In this document: piece by piece, positions 25,646-36,059 of the stretch | Layout: every line of letters starts with the position of its first letter | How positions within the stretch are numbered: the first letter of the stretch is position 1 | Source: Microthyrium microscopicum | Lineage: Eukaryota; Ascomycota; Dothideomycetes; Microthyriales; Microthyriaceae | Reading direction: 5' to 3' | Assembly: GCA_010405405.1 (NCBI GenBank) | Contig: MU004241.1 | Span: forward strand, 372,001 to 436,000 | Length of the DNA: 64,000 nucleotides | Translations under genes and position numbers: made by a program | Notes under the pieces: generated by a model | Databases searched by the model: none | Seen by the model: only the letters and a program-made list of their open reading frames with translations | Told to the model about the DNA's origin: nothing

Positions 25646-28600
25646 AAAAAGCTTAACTAGTAATAATAAAGTTTAAAAAACTATTATTACTAAGAAATAA
25701 ATAGAAATCTTCTAGCTTAGAACTAGAATATTTTACTTATCTATATAATAACTAATAAGCTTTTCTTAATTATATAAGTAAATATAATAACACTCTCTTA
25801 TATCTACTTATTTACTTATATTATAAAAATTATTCTATTAAGACTATAGCTCTTCTAAACTTAGAAGCTAACTCTATTTATATTAGTTAAAAAATTATTA
25901 AGAAACTTAAAGCTTCTATAATACTTATCCTAGAGAAAGAAGTTACTCTTATAAATAGCTATATAGTTATAACTTCCTTTAGAATTTACTTACTTTATTA
26001 TATTAAAACTTTTTATAGCTACTTTAAGACTTATATTCTAAATATCTTTAATTTTAATATTATTTTTAGATTCTTATAGTTCTAGTTATATAATTTATAA
26101 ATTAATTAGATAATAGGACGAATTAAGCTTATAAAGTAATACTTAAGAGGCTTATATACTTATAAGCTTACTATAGGACGCTAAATAGAGCCTCTCTAAA
26201 ATAAAGAAAGCTACTTAGAATAAATAAAATAGTTTATAATTAGCTCTCTTCGCGTAATCTTTTAAATACTTTAGAATAAGATAAAAAAAGTAGAAGATAA
26301 AGTTAAGGACGTTTTTTAGCTAATTTAAGAAATATAGAAATAGTTTAATATCCTCTTAATAACTAACGACTTTAATATTAATAAACTTATTCTAAAAGAT
26401 AAAAGTATATAAAAACTTTTAAATAATTACTATAAGTTTTTTTATTATACTTTTCTTAAACTCTTATTATACTTTAAGTTTAATTATAAAATCTTTATTA
26501 GAGACGTCTCTTCTTATAATTAGGCTTATTATTAGATATCTAGCCTATAATTAGAAAAGTAGAAAAAGTAGATTTAAGAACTACTTACTAAGAGACTTAT
26601 TAAAGTCTTAGAAAGTCCTTAAAGTTTTCTTATCTTATTCGTACTAAAACTAGGAAGAAAATAGAGAATATATATTAATTACTATCTACTTAATATAGTT
26701 ATATATAAAGATATTTATTTTTTACTACAAATTAATAAGTATTTTAATACTATTAATAAAGTAAGATTCTTTTCTAAGCTTAACCTCTTATTAAGCTATT
26801 AATAAGTCTATATAGTAAAAAAAGATATTAAGAAAATAGCCTTTAATATTAAGTCTAGAAAGTATAAGTTCTTTATTATGCTTTTTAGATTAATAAATAC
26901 GCTATTATTCTTTTAGCGTATAATAAATATATTTTTTTAGCTTTTTTTATTAATCTACATAGTTATTTATTTAAATAATATTATTATTTACTTAAATACT
27001 ATAAAAAAATATTATAAGTATATTACTTAGGTTCTAAAGATTTTTTAAAATAATAAATTCTACGCTTATCTTAATAAATACGTTTTTAAAGTTAAGAAGA
27101 TTAAATTTTATAGCTATAAAGTAAAAAGTTAGTAAATCTAACTCTTATATAAAAAAACTACCTTAATTAAGTTTTAGCTTATATTTAAGAACGTATATAA
27201 AGTATATTAATTTCTTAATCTTACCTTATATTATTAGTAATATATTAAGAATTTTGCTAAGATTACTATCCCTATCTTTAACCTCTTAAAAGAAGCTAAT
27301 CTAGATATTAGGAAAAAGAAGCACTACTCTATTATTTAAACCTATTAATATATTATAGTCTTTAATAGAATTAAGACTCTATTAACCTTATTACTTATTT
27401 TAGTAATATATAACTTATAAAAGCTTATAAAGTTTTAAATAGATACTTTAAATTATATAATTAATTATAAGCTAGTATAAGAAAACGACTAAAATAAATA
27501 GTACTTAGTTACTTTTAATAGCTATAAGCTAAGTAAAGCTAAACTTAATTATCTAGTATATAAAAAAGAGCTTCTTATAGTTAAGAATATAATTAGAAAA
27601 TACTAATACTACTTTTTAAGAAAGACTACTAAAATAATTACGAATTATAATAGCTTATAGTATATAAATATAATTAAGAATAATACTTAACGTATTACTT
27701 AATAAATTAAAGAGTTCTAAGAATTTAATCTCATTTTTACGTATTATAAGGGTTTCTAAATAGTAATTCTTAATACTTTTAGTCGCTACTTAAACTTTTA
27801 AGAAGAATAGATTAATACTATTTAAAAAATAGAGCTTAAAAATAGTAATAATAACTTATCTTTTAAGACATAAGCTATTTTATTAGAATTCTTATAAAAG
27901 TAAGAAGAATAAGAAGTCCTTTATATATAAGGCTTATAAAAAGTATTAGAAAAGAAAAATTATACTATTTCTACTAACGTATAAAAGAGGCTTTAAAAAA
28001 GCATTCTTAATTATTTTTAGATTAACTTTAATAAAAATATTAAAAGAAAACGTAGATATCTATTCTTAAAAAAAGATTTCACTAAAGCTAAGATACTTAC
28101 TAGTTTACTCTATATTTACTTCCTTTATTACTAAGACTTTATTAAAAAAGTATATAATTAATATAAGTACCTATTATATATAGGCCTTATTAGTATCTTT
28201 AAACTAGAAGGTTAATAACTAGAAATAAAAGATAACTTTTAAGAATTTACCTAATTCTATTCTATATATTAAGTTTAATAGATAGATTAAAGTAAGTCTA
28301 AGTATAAGTTTTACTATTAAGTATAAAACCTATAGCTATTTAAGGCTTAGAGAATTAATTTAATTAGTAAACTTTTATAGAGTCTTCTTAAGAACTAGTA
28401 TATTATCTATATAATTAACTATACTATAAGATAGTTTATTATAGAAGTAGTACTAAATACTACTACTCTTATAGTTATAAAATTTATTTATAAGAAAATT
28501 ATCTTAGAATATAGTTCTTCTTAATTATTAACCTTAAATAATAAACCTTAATTTATCTTAGATATAATTCTATCCTTATTATAATAGATAAAGACTAAGT

Positions 28601-30171
28601 ACTACTTAATAGCTTTATATAACTTCTAGTCTAATAAAAAGGTTAAGAAATTTAATAGCTTACTAAGTATATTCTTAACTAAGTTCTTAAAAGAGAAACT
28701 TATAGCTAACTAAGATCTATACTTAAATTAAGTAGTTTATACTATTAAAGTATAAACTTATATTACGTTAAGAATATCTTTTTTCTTTTTTATTTATAAA
28801 AAAGATCTTAAAAACTTTAAAATAAGCTAAGTAAAGAAAGATAAATAGGCTAAATTAATTAGTATTATACTTCTTATTTACGTAATTATAAAAGATTATT
28901 TAGAAAAGATTAAAACTACTAAGTAAGTCTATTATAACGCTTTATTAAAACAAGTTATAATTTTAAACCTTATTAATAATAATATAATTTTAAAAAAGGA
29001 TTTTATTATTAAGTTCTTTATAAGTTCTTATATACTTCTTAAAAACTTAAATAAAACTAAGTTTTAGATAGCGTAGTTTAACTTTTATAAAGTCTTAAAA
29101 GCTTATTTTTTAGAAATATATACTTTTAAAATATTTAATAAAAGAGTATTTAGAAATCTCGTTTATAAGAATTACCTTATATAAGTATATATATAGAAAG
29201 AAAATAAATATTATTACTAGAACTAGCTATATCTTAAGTATAAGTAACTAAGTAAGAACAACTTTAAAGGCGTCTTAGACAAAAAACGTAAAAGTAAAAT
29301 AAATATATTTATTATAACTAAGAAAGACTAGCTTAATAGATTAAGAAACTTTTTAGTAGAGTTAATTAATATTAAGAAGTTTAGTACTAAGAAATATTAC
29401 TTAAGTCTACTTATTATCTTTCTTAACTTTATAAGAAAAGTTTAGAAAGTTAAAGTAAGTATTTATAAATAAGAAAAGAAACGTTCTATAGTAACTATCT
29501 ATAATCTAAATAGTAACTTAGAGACTTTTATAGCATTAGAATATATTTCTTCTAACTTAATTCTAACTTTAGTATAAAGTAATTTAGAGTAAATAAAATA
29601 AATTATATAGAAAATAAAATATTCTATAGTACTATAAAATCTAGTAAGGAAGAAGAATAATAATATTCTTATTTCTTTAAATTAAAGCTTAATAAAAGAG
29701 GAAATCTTTCTAGTTATAATAAATTAAGAATTAATCTTTATATTATTAAAATAATAAGATTAAGGAGATAAATTATTAAGGCTAAGAAGCTATAATAAAA
29801 TTATTACTTTAATTACTTATATACTTATACTAGAAGTAATAGATCTATATAAATAGGTATCTAATTCTAAAGAGGACTATTAAAGTATTAATTCTTTATT
29901 ATTAAATACTATAAAAGTAAAGATTCTTTTTATAAATTATTTTAAACTTAGTCTACTATAAGAGATAAATACGACTAAAAGATTCTTATAGAATACTAAT
30001 ATATTTAGGCTAATTATAACGCCTAGTAGTTCTATATATCTTAGTACTAGCTTATAATATTTAGGATTAGGATAGAGATAATAAAAAGCTACTCCTAGAT
30101 AAGAGATTATTTTATATATAAATATAAGTAAAGTACTTATAAGAAAGAAAAAAAAAATTAACCTTTTATTA

Positions 30172-32004
30172 TTTCTTTTATAATTTTTCCTAATTATATT
30201 TATTTAAGAAACTATTTATAAGAAATTACTTTTATTTTATTATTAATTTAAGTAAACTATCGCAAACTATAATAAATAAGTTAAACCCTTAGATCTTCTT
30301 AGTAATTTCTAGAACTATTACTAAGGATATTTAAATATAATAAGTTATCTTTAGATCTCCTTAGTAATCCTTAGGACTATTACTAAAGTCTATCCTTTAA
30401 TAAATTAATAAGATAAGACTAGGAAATATAGAAATATTAAAGAATTATCGCTATATATTCTACTATAATTCTATAAAGTCTTATTTCTTTAAGGTTCGTA
30501 CTTACTTCTTCTTTTTATTCTTTAAAAGCTTTACTTAGGCTACTAATTTTATAGTAATTTTAGCTATTTTAAAGTACTTATTATTAATTAGTAACTTAGA
30601 AATACTAGAAGAAGTAGATAACTAAATAATAATAAGATTTAGACTTTTTTTTTAACTTTATAATAAGACGTAGTTTTTATAGAATAAATAAGTTTAAGGT
30701 TTATTATTAAATATATAATTAGTATAGACGTTATTTAAGAAAAGAGCCTTATTTTCTTTATATATATTAATAATATATTTATTATAAGTATAAATTTATA
30801 ATAAGTCTTAATAATACATATAAGTTTTTTTTTACTTTACTTTTATAATTATATATATTATAAAAATCTTTAAATAAGAAGATAATAATAAAATATTTCT
30901 AATTAAGAGTAAAGTACTTAAATACTAATAAATTTCTTATTAAGGTATAAGTATTAAAATATTAGTAACCTTTATTAGAATATTATTATTTTTTTAGTAA
31001 TATTTTAAAAACTAGAAAAGCAATTCTTAAGTTACTTTTTTTTTTAAGAGTTTAACGTTTTTAAAAGCAAGATATTAATTAGAGTTTAGAAACTTAACTT
31101 ATTTCTTTTAATAATTTATACTTTTTTTAGTAATTAGTTTTATTATATTTATATAACTATATATAATAAATAACTTTTTTAGAATTATTATTAAACTTAT
31201 TTTATATTTATACTTTTAAAGTTTTATTTATTTTAACTTTTATTTACGTTTATTATACGTAGCTTTAGTAGTTTTAATATACTTATAAGTATTTTTTAGG
31301 TTTTTATTAATAAAAGCTAATTAATTTTTATAACTTTTTACTTCTTACTTTATAAATTCTTAATACTTTATTAAGTTTATTAATTTCTTTTTAGTAGCCT
31401 TATACTTATAAGTTAAAACTATTATAAAAGTTTTAGTATAGAAATTATATACTTATAATAAGTTAAAAAGTATAGGAGTTTTATACTTAGCCTTATAATT
31501 ACTTTTTAATAAGTTTAGACTTTTTATTATATACGCTAATTTTTAAGTAGAAGTATTATTAATAGAAATTATTTAATAAAATATTTTTAACGTTATAGAA
31601 AGTATTAGAAACTTATAGTAAGAATAAAAGACGTTATTAGAGGTATTACTAAAAAAATCTTTTTTCTTTTTATTAGTTTTTAAAATTTAGTTAATTAGTT
31701 AAAAACTTATAGAATAGGAATAACGCTTAATTAAATTATAAACTAATTTCTTAAAAGTTCTTTTATAACTTAGTAAAGAAGATAGAATCTTAGTCTTAAC
31801 TTTTTTACGTAAATAAGTCGTATAAGATAAAGGCTACTTCTACTTATTCTTTTTTAAAGTATTAATAATTTTTTAATAAGCGCTTAAATAAGAAGAGTTC
31901 CTTTTATTAAACTTTTAAGAACTATTTTTCTTTAAAGTATTTAAAAGAGTTATTTTAAGAATCTTAGAAAGTATAAATAGTAAGTTTTAAGTAGAGAGAA
32001 TATA
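30172..32004 (-). pseudogene. Antisense reading frame inside element 2 (unknown protein)
   Basis: This is the counterpart of the minus-strand frame in copy 1, at the same position between pol and 3' LTR. The part I compared directly (around 31.86-31.99 kb) aligns to copy 1 without insertions or deletions. Stops are again TAA/TAG. The approximately 62-bp tandem duplication falls at its far (3') end. The protein is unknown and the limits approximate. Confidence 0.4.
30290..30395. repeat. Tandem duplication of about 62 bp in element 2
   Basis: The segment beginning ttagatcttcttagtaatt is followed about 62 bp later by ttagatctccttagtaatc. Copy 1 has this unit once (near 19778-19815). It accounts for almost all of the 63-bp length difference between the elements. 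Confidence 0.75.
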
Positions 32005-32597
32005 TAAAGTTACTTATATTTAATAATATTAAAAGTATAAGAGGGAATCTACTTCTACTAATTTAAAAGTATTATAGAAGTATAATAAAGAAGAAGAAGA
32101 AAAGATAATAAATTATAAAACTTTATAAATATAGAATTAAGTTTTTATCTTTATATTTACTTAGATTAGTAATTACTACTTAGTTCTTTATTATTACTTA
32201 TACGTTACTTTTTATAAATTTTATTTTTTAAAGCTTTAATACGTAGATTATATATATTCTTTATTAGATTAAGTAGCTTTAGTATACTTATATAAATCTC
32301 TTATAATTCTTTAATATATTACTACTAATAGCTTCTATATAGATAAACCTTTTTAAAAAGATTAAGAAGTTATAAACGCTTAAGTATTATTTATAATAGT
32401 TTAACTAAGATTTTAAGGAGAGTTCTTAAAGAATAATATCTTAGAGGTAGCTATCTAGTATAGCTAGAGTAATAAACCTAGTTTCTAAGTAAAGATTCTT
32501 TATTAGTTATTATAATATTCTTTTTATTTTACTCATTTATTAAAGCTATAGCTATAAGATTTATAATCTTAAGAGAGTTTACGCTAGTAAGAGAGGA

Positions 32598-32749
32598 TAT
32601 TATAATAAAGAACATGCTAAGGAATTAGATAATTATAGGACTTAATTAGGGATAACATAATCTCCTAATTAGCGTGTCCTAAAAACTATATTAGGCCCTT
32701 AGACTCCCGTAGTAATCAACCACGCTTTATTTCTCATATTCTTGCAACA
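32598..32749 (+). repeat. 3' LTR, element 2
   Basis: 152 bp ending TTCTTGCAACA, followed directly by the tgtag duplication. The outer end is intact, as in element 1. Confidence 0.9.
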
Positions 32750-32754
32750 TGTAG
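32750..32754. repeat. 5-bp target-site duplication (right), element 2
   Basis: Exact tgtag copy of 23141-23145. Only about 290 bp remain from here to the methyltransferase start, so the element has probably replaced or displaced its promoter. Confidence 0.9.
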
Positions 32755-33042
32755 CGACCCACTTGTTGGCTTTGCAGGTTGTCGCACATCACCAAGCTTG
32801 CATTTCGATCCCGACCCGTGAACAGCTTTCTGCTGCTGCATTATTATTGCCTTTTACCTGTGCAAGATGAGAAAATTGTCCTCCAACTTTCATACCGTAA
32901 CCCCTTGACATATTTTGCCGACCCATAAGATCCTGTACCATTCCCTCGGTGCCTGTTGCTTGCAACTCCACACAATCATCACTAACCGTAGTCCCTAACC
33001 ACTGACCAGCAGCTGCCAACAGCTCCTCTTTGCTCATCCGGC

Positions 33043-34529
33043 ATGTCGGTGGCAACTGCTAGTAGGTTCCGAGTACGGGATTATCCCTTGAGAGACACCG
33101 ATTCCATTCACAGCGGTCCGCGCGGCACAGGTACCACAGCCAGTATTGTATCTAGTATTAGCAATCGTACCAGTGGTATCGAAGTCGATCCATCCAACGC
33201 CAGCATTTTCACGTATTTCTCCCTCTTTCCTTTCCTTTTCTCTGTCTGTGAATGAATGCCCCTTCTAATACATGTCCGTTCGCAATAGTTTCGGCGATGA
33301 TGGTGAGCCCTTCTTTGAGTACGTCGAAGAACTAGGTCGCCTATATCTGAAGACCAGCAACCAAGATGATGGTACTGCTCTGCTCCCCCAACTTCCAAGC
33401 CCTCTTTACCACTCCGTCGGGTTTACTGACTGTCTCATAGCTTACTTCCTCCCTCACGATGATGTGTGTGCGCCCCGGCCTGTCGTACCACTTTTCGAGT
33501 CATACTAAGAACCGTTTCAGCGGGAAAGAGATCGTCTCAATTTCCAAGATATTATCCTCAAAGCCTTGACGAATACTACACATCATGCCCCTTTGAAGGC
33601 CCCGCAGCGCATATTGGATCTTGGTACGGGGACTGGAGCTTGGGCTGAAGATATAGGTACGTCCTTTGCTTATCCACTTCATAGTATGGAAATCTAACAG
33701 CCTTTATAGCTAAAGAATTTCCCGACTCAGAGGTATGTTTTAGTAGCATCTTGCCCCCCTTCATTTCTCACACTGTCCAGGTTATCGGGACCGATATCTG
33801 CCCCCTACCTTCCGAGTATGGGTAAGAACTCCGAACTGTACGATCGCGACAAAATATTGATAAGCCTATAGCATCCCAGATAATCTTAGATTCTACGCTG
33901 AAGATGCTACCGACTCGAATTGGGGTAGCAAGCCGTTCTCATTCATACATACTCGCATGTTGAACGGGTGCTTCAGCGATTTCAAGAAAATAATACAACG
34001 GTCGTTTGACTACCTGGAGCCAGGCGGTTATATGGAGTCTATGGAACTGTACCCGAAGCTTTTCTGCGAAGATGGACCCGTTTCCCAAGACAATGCCTTT
34101 GCAGACTGGATAACACGACAAGACGAGGCCGCCATGCAACTTGGGAAGCCAATCCGAACGGGCAATAAACTCAAAGCCTGGTACAAAGACTGCGGCTTCA
34201 CAGACATTCGTGAAGAAGTATACAAAATACCCATCAACCAATGGCCTCGAGACGCGCGTCTGAATTGCTTGGGCAAATGCTGGGCACAACAGCTGTCTAT
34301 CGGGCTCTCGCCACAATCACTCCGCCTCTTCAATCAAGCTTACGGCTGGGACCATGGCACCACAGAAATATCGCTTGTGAATGTAAAGAAATCTATACAG
34401 GATAGATCCGTACATGGCTTTCAAAAGATATACGTTGTTTGGGGACAAAAGCCTCTGACGGCTCCAATGAAATTGTTACCGCTAGATGATGAATCGGATA
34501 CAGATACCATCAGCATATCAGGCCAATGA
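33043..34529 (+). CDS. SAM-dependent methyltransferase (LaeA/secondary-metabolism type)
   Basis: Class I methyltransferase transferring methyl from S-adenosylmethionine. I join seven exons: 33043-33212, 33289-33371, 33441-33463, 33521-33656, 33710-33732, 33781-33821, 33872-34529. All junctions are GT-AG and the frame is kept, giving about 377 aa. The N-terminal signature runs EYVEELGRLY, then YFLPHDDRERDRLNFQ, as in the large fungal methyltransferase family. Motif I is ILDLGTGTGAW (about residues 123-133), followed by VIGTDICPLP, and a C-terminal half with YLEPGGYMES and YGWDHGTTE. Two exons are only 23 nt, so automatic prediction may miss them. It lies about 290 bp from the retrotransposon edge and could be a displaced tailoring gene of the PKS locus, or an independent gene. 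The substrate is unknown. Confidence 0.85.
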
Positions 34530-35102
34530 TCAATCTTAGGACGAGAGCATCTTCACTCACCACAAACCGTTACATACAACGGATCTCCTTCAATACGACA
34601 CGGGGCTTGCTTCTTTCCCCATGCTTTTGTTTTGGGGCAATTTTTCTTCACGACTTCGGTTCTAAAAGGAGTTCAGGTTTAGATCATGTGCAGCATTTGA
34701 CATCATTGGGCGGCTGCAATCATTTCGATTCCTTCATTTCCTGCTTTACATGAGCAACACTGGCTTCTGGTTAGCTACTAGCGGTCTAGCTAGCAAACCA
34801 TCGTAGCTGTAGACTACATTACAATGTATAATCGAATACTGACACTTGCCTCGATGAGAAATTCAAAGACAATTCAGTCCTGCGTGTGTGGAGGAACTTA
34901 TTGGCCACACGGAGAAAACTGCTCAAGTGCTTCAACTACAAAGGAACAAGAACAGAATGAATATTTGAATGATCCCAGATACTTTTGCTGGGCTTCTTAC
35001 GGGTACAATTCGAAGGGTATCTAAATCGAGCTAGTAAATCATCCGTCCGTGCATCATACCAATACATACAAGTCATCTCTCATCAATTCATCACAACCCC
35101 TT
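34530..35102. other. Intergenic between methyltransferase and MBL-like gene (convergent)
   Basis: Shared 3' region of two convergent genes. A 66-codon frame (34824-35024, +) exists but has no recognisable domain. I see nothing else. Confidence 0.5.
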
Positions 35103-36059
35103 TCACATCATCTTCACAACACACTTATCACCAACCCCTAACTTGAGAACCGTCATATCATCCTGGTCCTTCCCACGCTCCCCTTCACCAACCATACTCC
35201 GTACCTCATCTATAGTCACAATTTTCGTATCAATCCCTTTCGTCGCCACGCCCTTAAGCTCCTTTTGCTCGTCGTGCGCACCAATCCACAAAGCAGCAGA
35301 TACACTACGCGCCGCCTTGATACCCTTCCGTGCACCTCTTATAAACGCGCTGTTGCCCGTATACCATGGGCCCGTGACTTGGTTGAAAGGATGGAAAATG
35401 AGGCTCAGCCGCTCAGCTTTTTGCGTACTGAACCAGTTGACGAGCGTGCTACAATTGATACCGTGAGGCGCAAATACAACTGTCATTGGCGGCTGTGTGG
35501 ATGAGGCGGTACCAGGGGTATAGACTAGCGAGTATGCGTTATGGAGGCCCATGTAGTCACCGGCCTCGACGAGTAGGCTGATAGTCAGTGTACCAGCAGC
35601 CTGTGGATCAGCGCCGACGAATGGGGCAGGTATGAATTTACGGAAGCGGAAGTTGAAGACGTCGTCGTTGGGTTTCCATGGACCCATTGTCTTGAGCGTG
35701 TTTGGGTTGGTGAAATGCTGCCAGCTGGCGATTCGGTGGGCGGCGTTGAGGGGAGCGAGTATCTTTGCTGAGGTCGTGGCGGGTAAGGTAGTCAGACTTT
35801 CTTGGTGGCAGTGATCTGGGTTATCTTGCGAGACGAGAACGATGTCAGGCTCGGGGAGGTCGCGTAGTGATGTGATATTAGCCGGCGTAGGCCGGATCTG
35901 CCATGAGAAACTGGGGGAGAGTACTTGGGCGGCGCCAACGATCCAAGGGTCTAGAAGGACTGTGATGGCTTCGAGGGGAGGTGTTTCGGTCCATTCTTGC
36001 GGTGTGAATGTGAGGAGAAAGGTCGTGTCGTTGTTCAAGGCTTCAACGGTGAGGGGCAT
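35103..36059 (-). CDS. Metallo-beta-lactamase-fold-like protein
   Basis: Single-exon gene of 318 aa starting MPLTVEALNN at the ATG at 36059; the frame is open upstream but only through a TTG. The middle-N-terminal DIVLVSQDNPDHCHQESL corresponds to the loop carrying the zinc ligands in MBL-fold hydrolases, and later LLVEAGDYMGLHNAYSLVY and VVFAPHGINCS fit the second half of the fold. The canonical H-x-H-x-D-H reads Q-D-N-P-D-H, so the first two His are replaced and Asp-His remains. Such variants occur in fungal members as far as I recall, but whether metal is bound is uncertain. No signal peptide; probably cytosolic. Substrate unknown. Confidence 0.7.
   Translation of the reverse strand: MPLTVEALNNDTTFLLTFTPQEWTETPPLEAITVLLDPWIVGAAQVLSPSFSWQIRPTPANITSLRDLPEPDIVLVSQDNPDHCHQESLTTLPATTSAKILAPLNAAHRIASWQHFTNPNTLKTMGPWKPNDDVFNFRFRKFIPAPFVGADPQAAGTLTISLLVEAGDYMGLHNAYSLVYTPGTASSTQPPMTVVFAPHGINCSTLVNWFSTQKAERLSLIFHPFNQVTGPWYTGNSAFIRGARKGIKAARSVSAALWIGAHDEQKELKGVATKGIDTKIVTIDEVRSMVGEGERGKDQDDMTVLKLGVGDKCVVKMM

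Larger units (their letters stand above)
23146..32749 (+). mobile_element. RIP-degraded Ty3/Gypsy-type LTR retrotransposon, copy 2
   Basis: A 9,604-bp element colinear with copy 1 and in the same orientation, with 152-bp LTRs (23146-23297 and 32598-32749) and the tgtag duplication. Differences from copy 1 are mainly C/T and G/A in both directions, so each copy was mutated independently. The zinc-knuckle relic is at 25604-25645, the RT YxDD relic at about 26968-27012 and the antisense frame at about 30172-32004. It carries an extra tandem segment of about 62 bp near 30.29-30.39 kb. A purine run (32587-32597, gtaagagagga) precedes the 3' LTR. It is non-functional as it stands. Confidence 0.9.

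Noticed and set aside
12635-32749. Ty1/Copia assignment of the retrotransposons
   Set aside because: The order PR-RT-RNase H and the residues after the YxDD relic match Ty3/Gypsy. I first considered Copia because of the short LTRs, but the motifs do not support it.
32789-33055. 88-codon minus-strand frame overlapping the methyltransferase start
   Set aside because: It overlaps the first codons of a well-supported gene head-on, runs almost to the transposon edge and has no recognisable domain. Probably chance openness in the short promoter.
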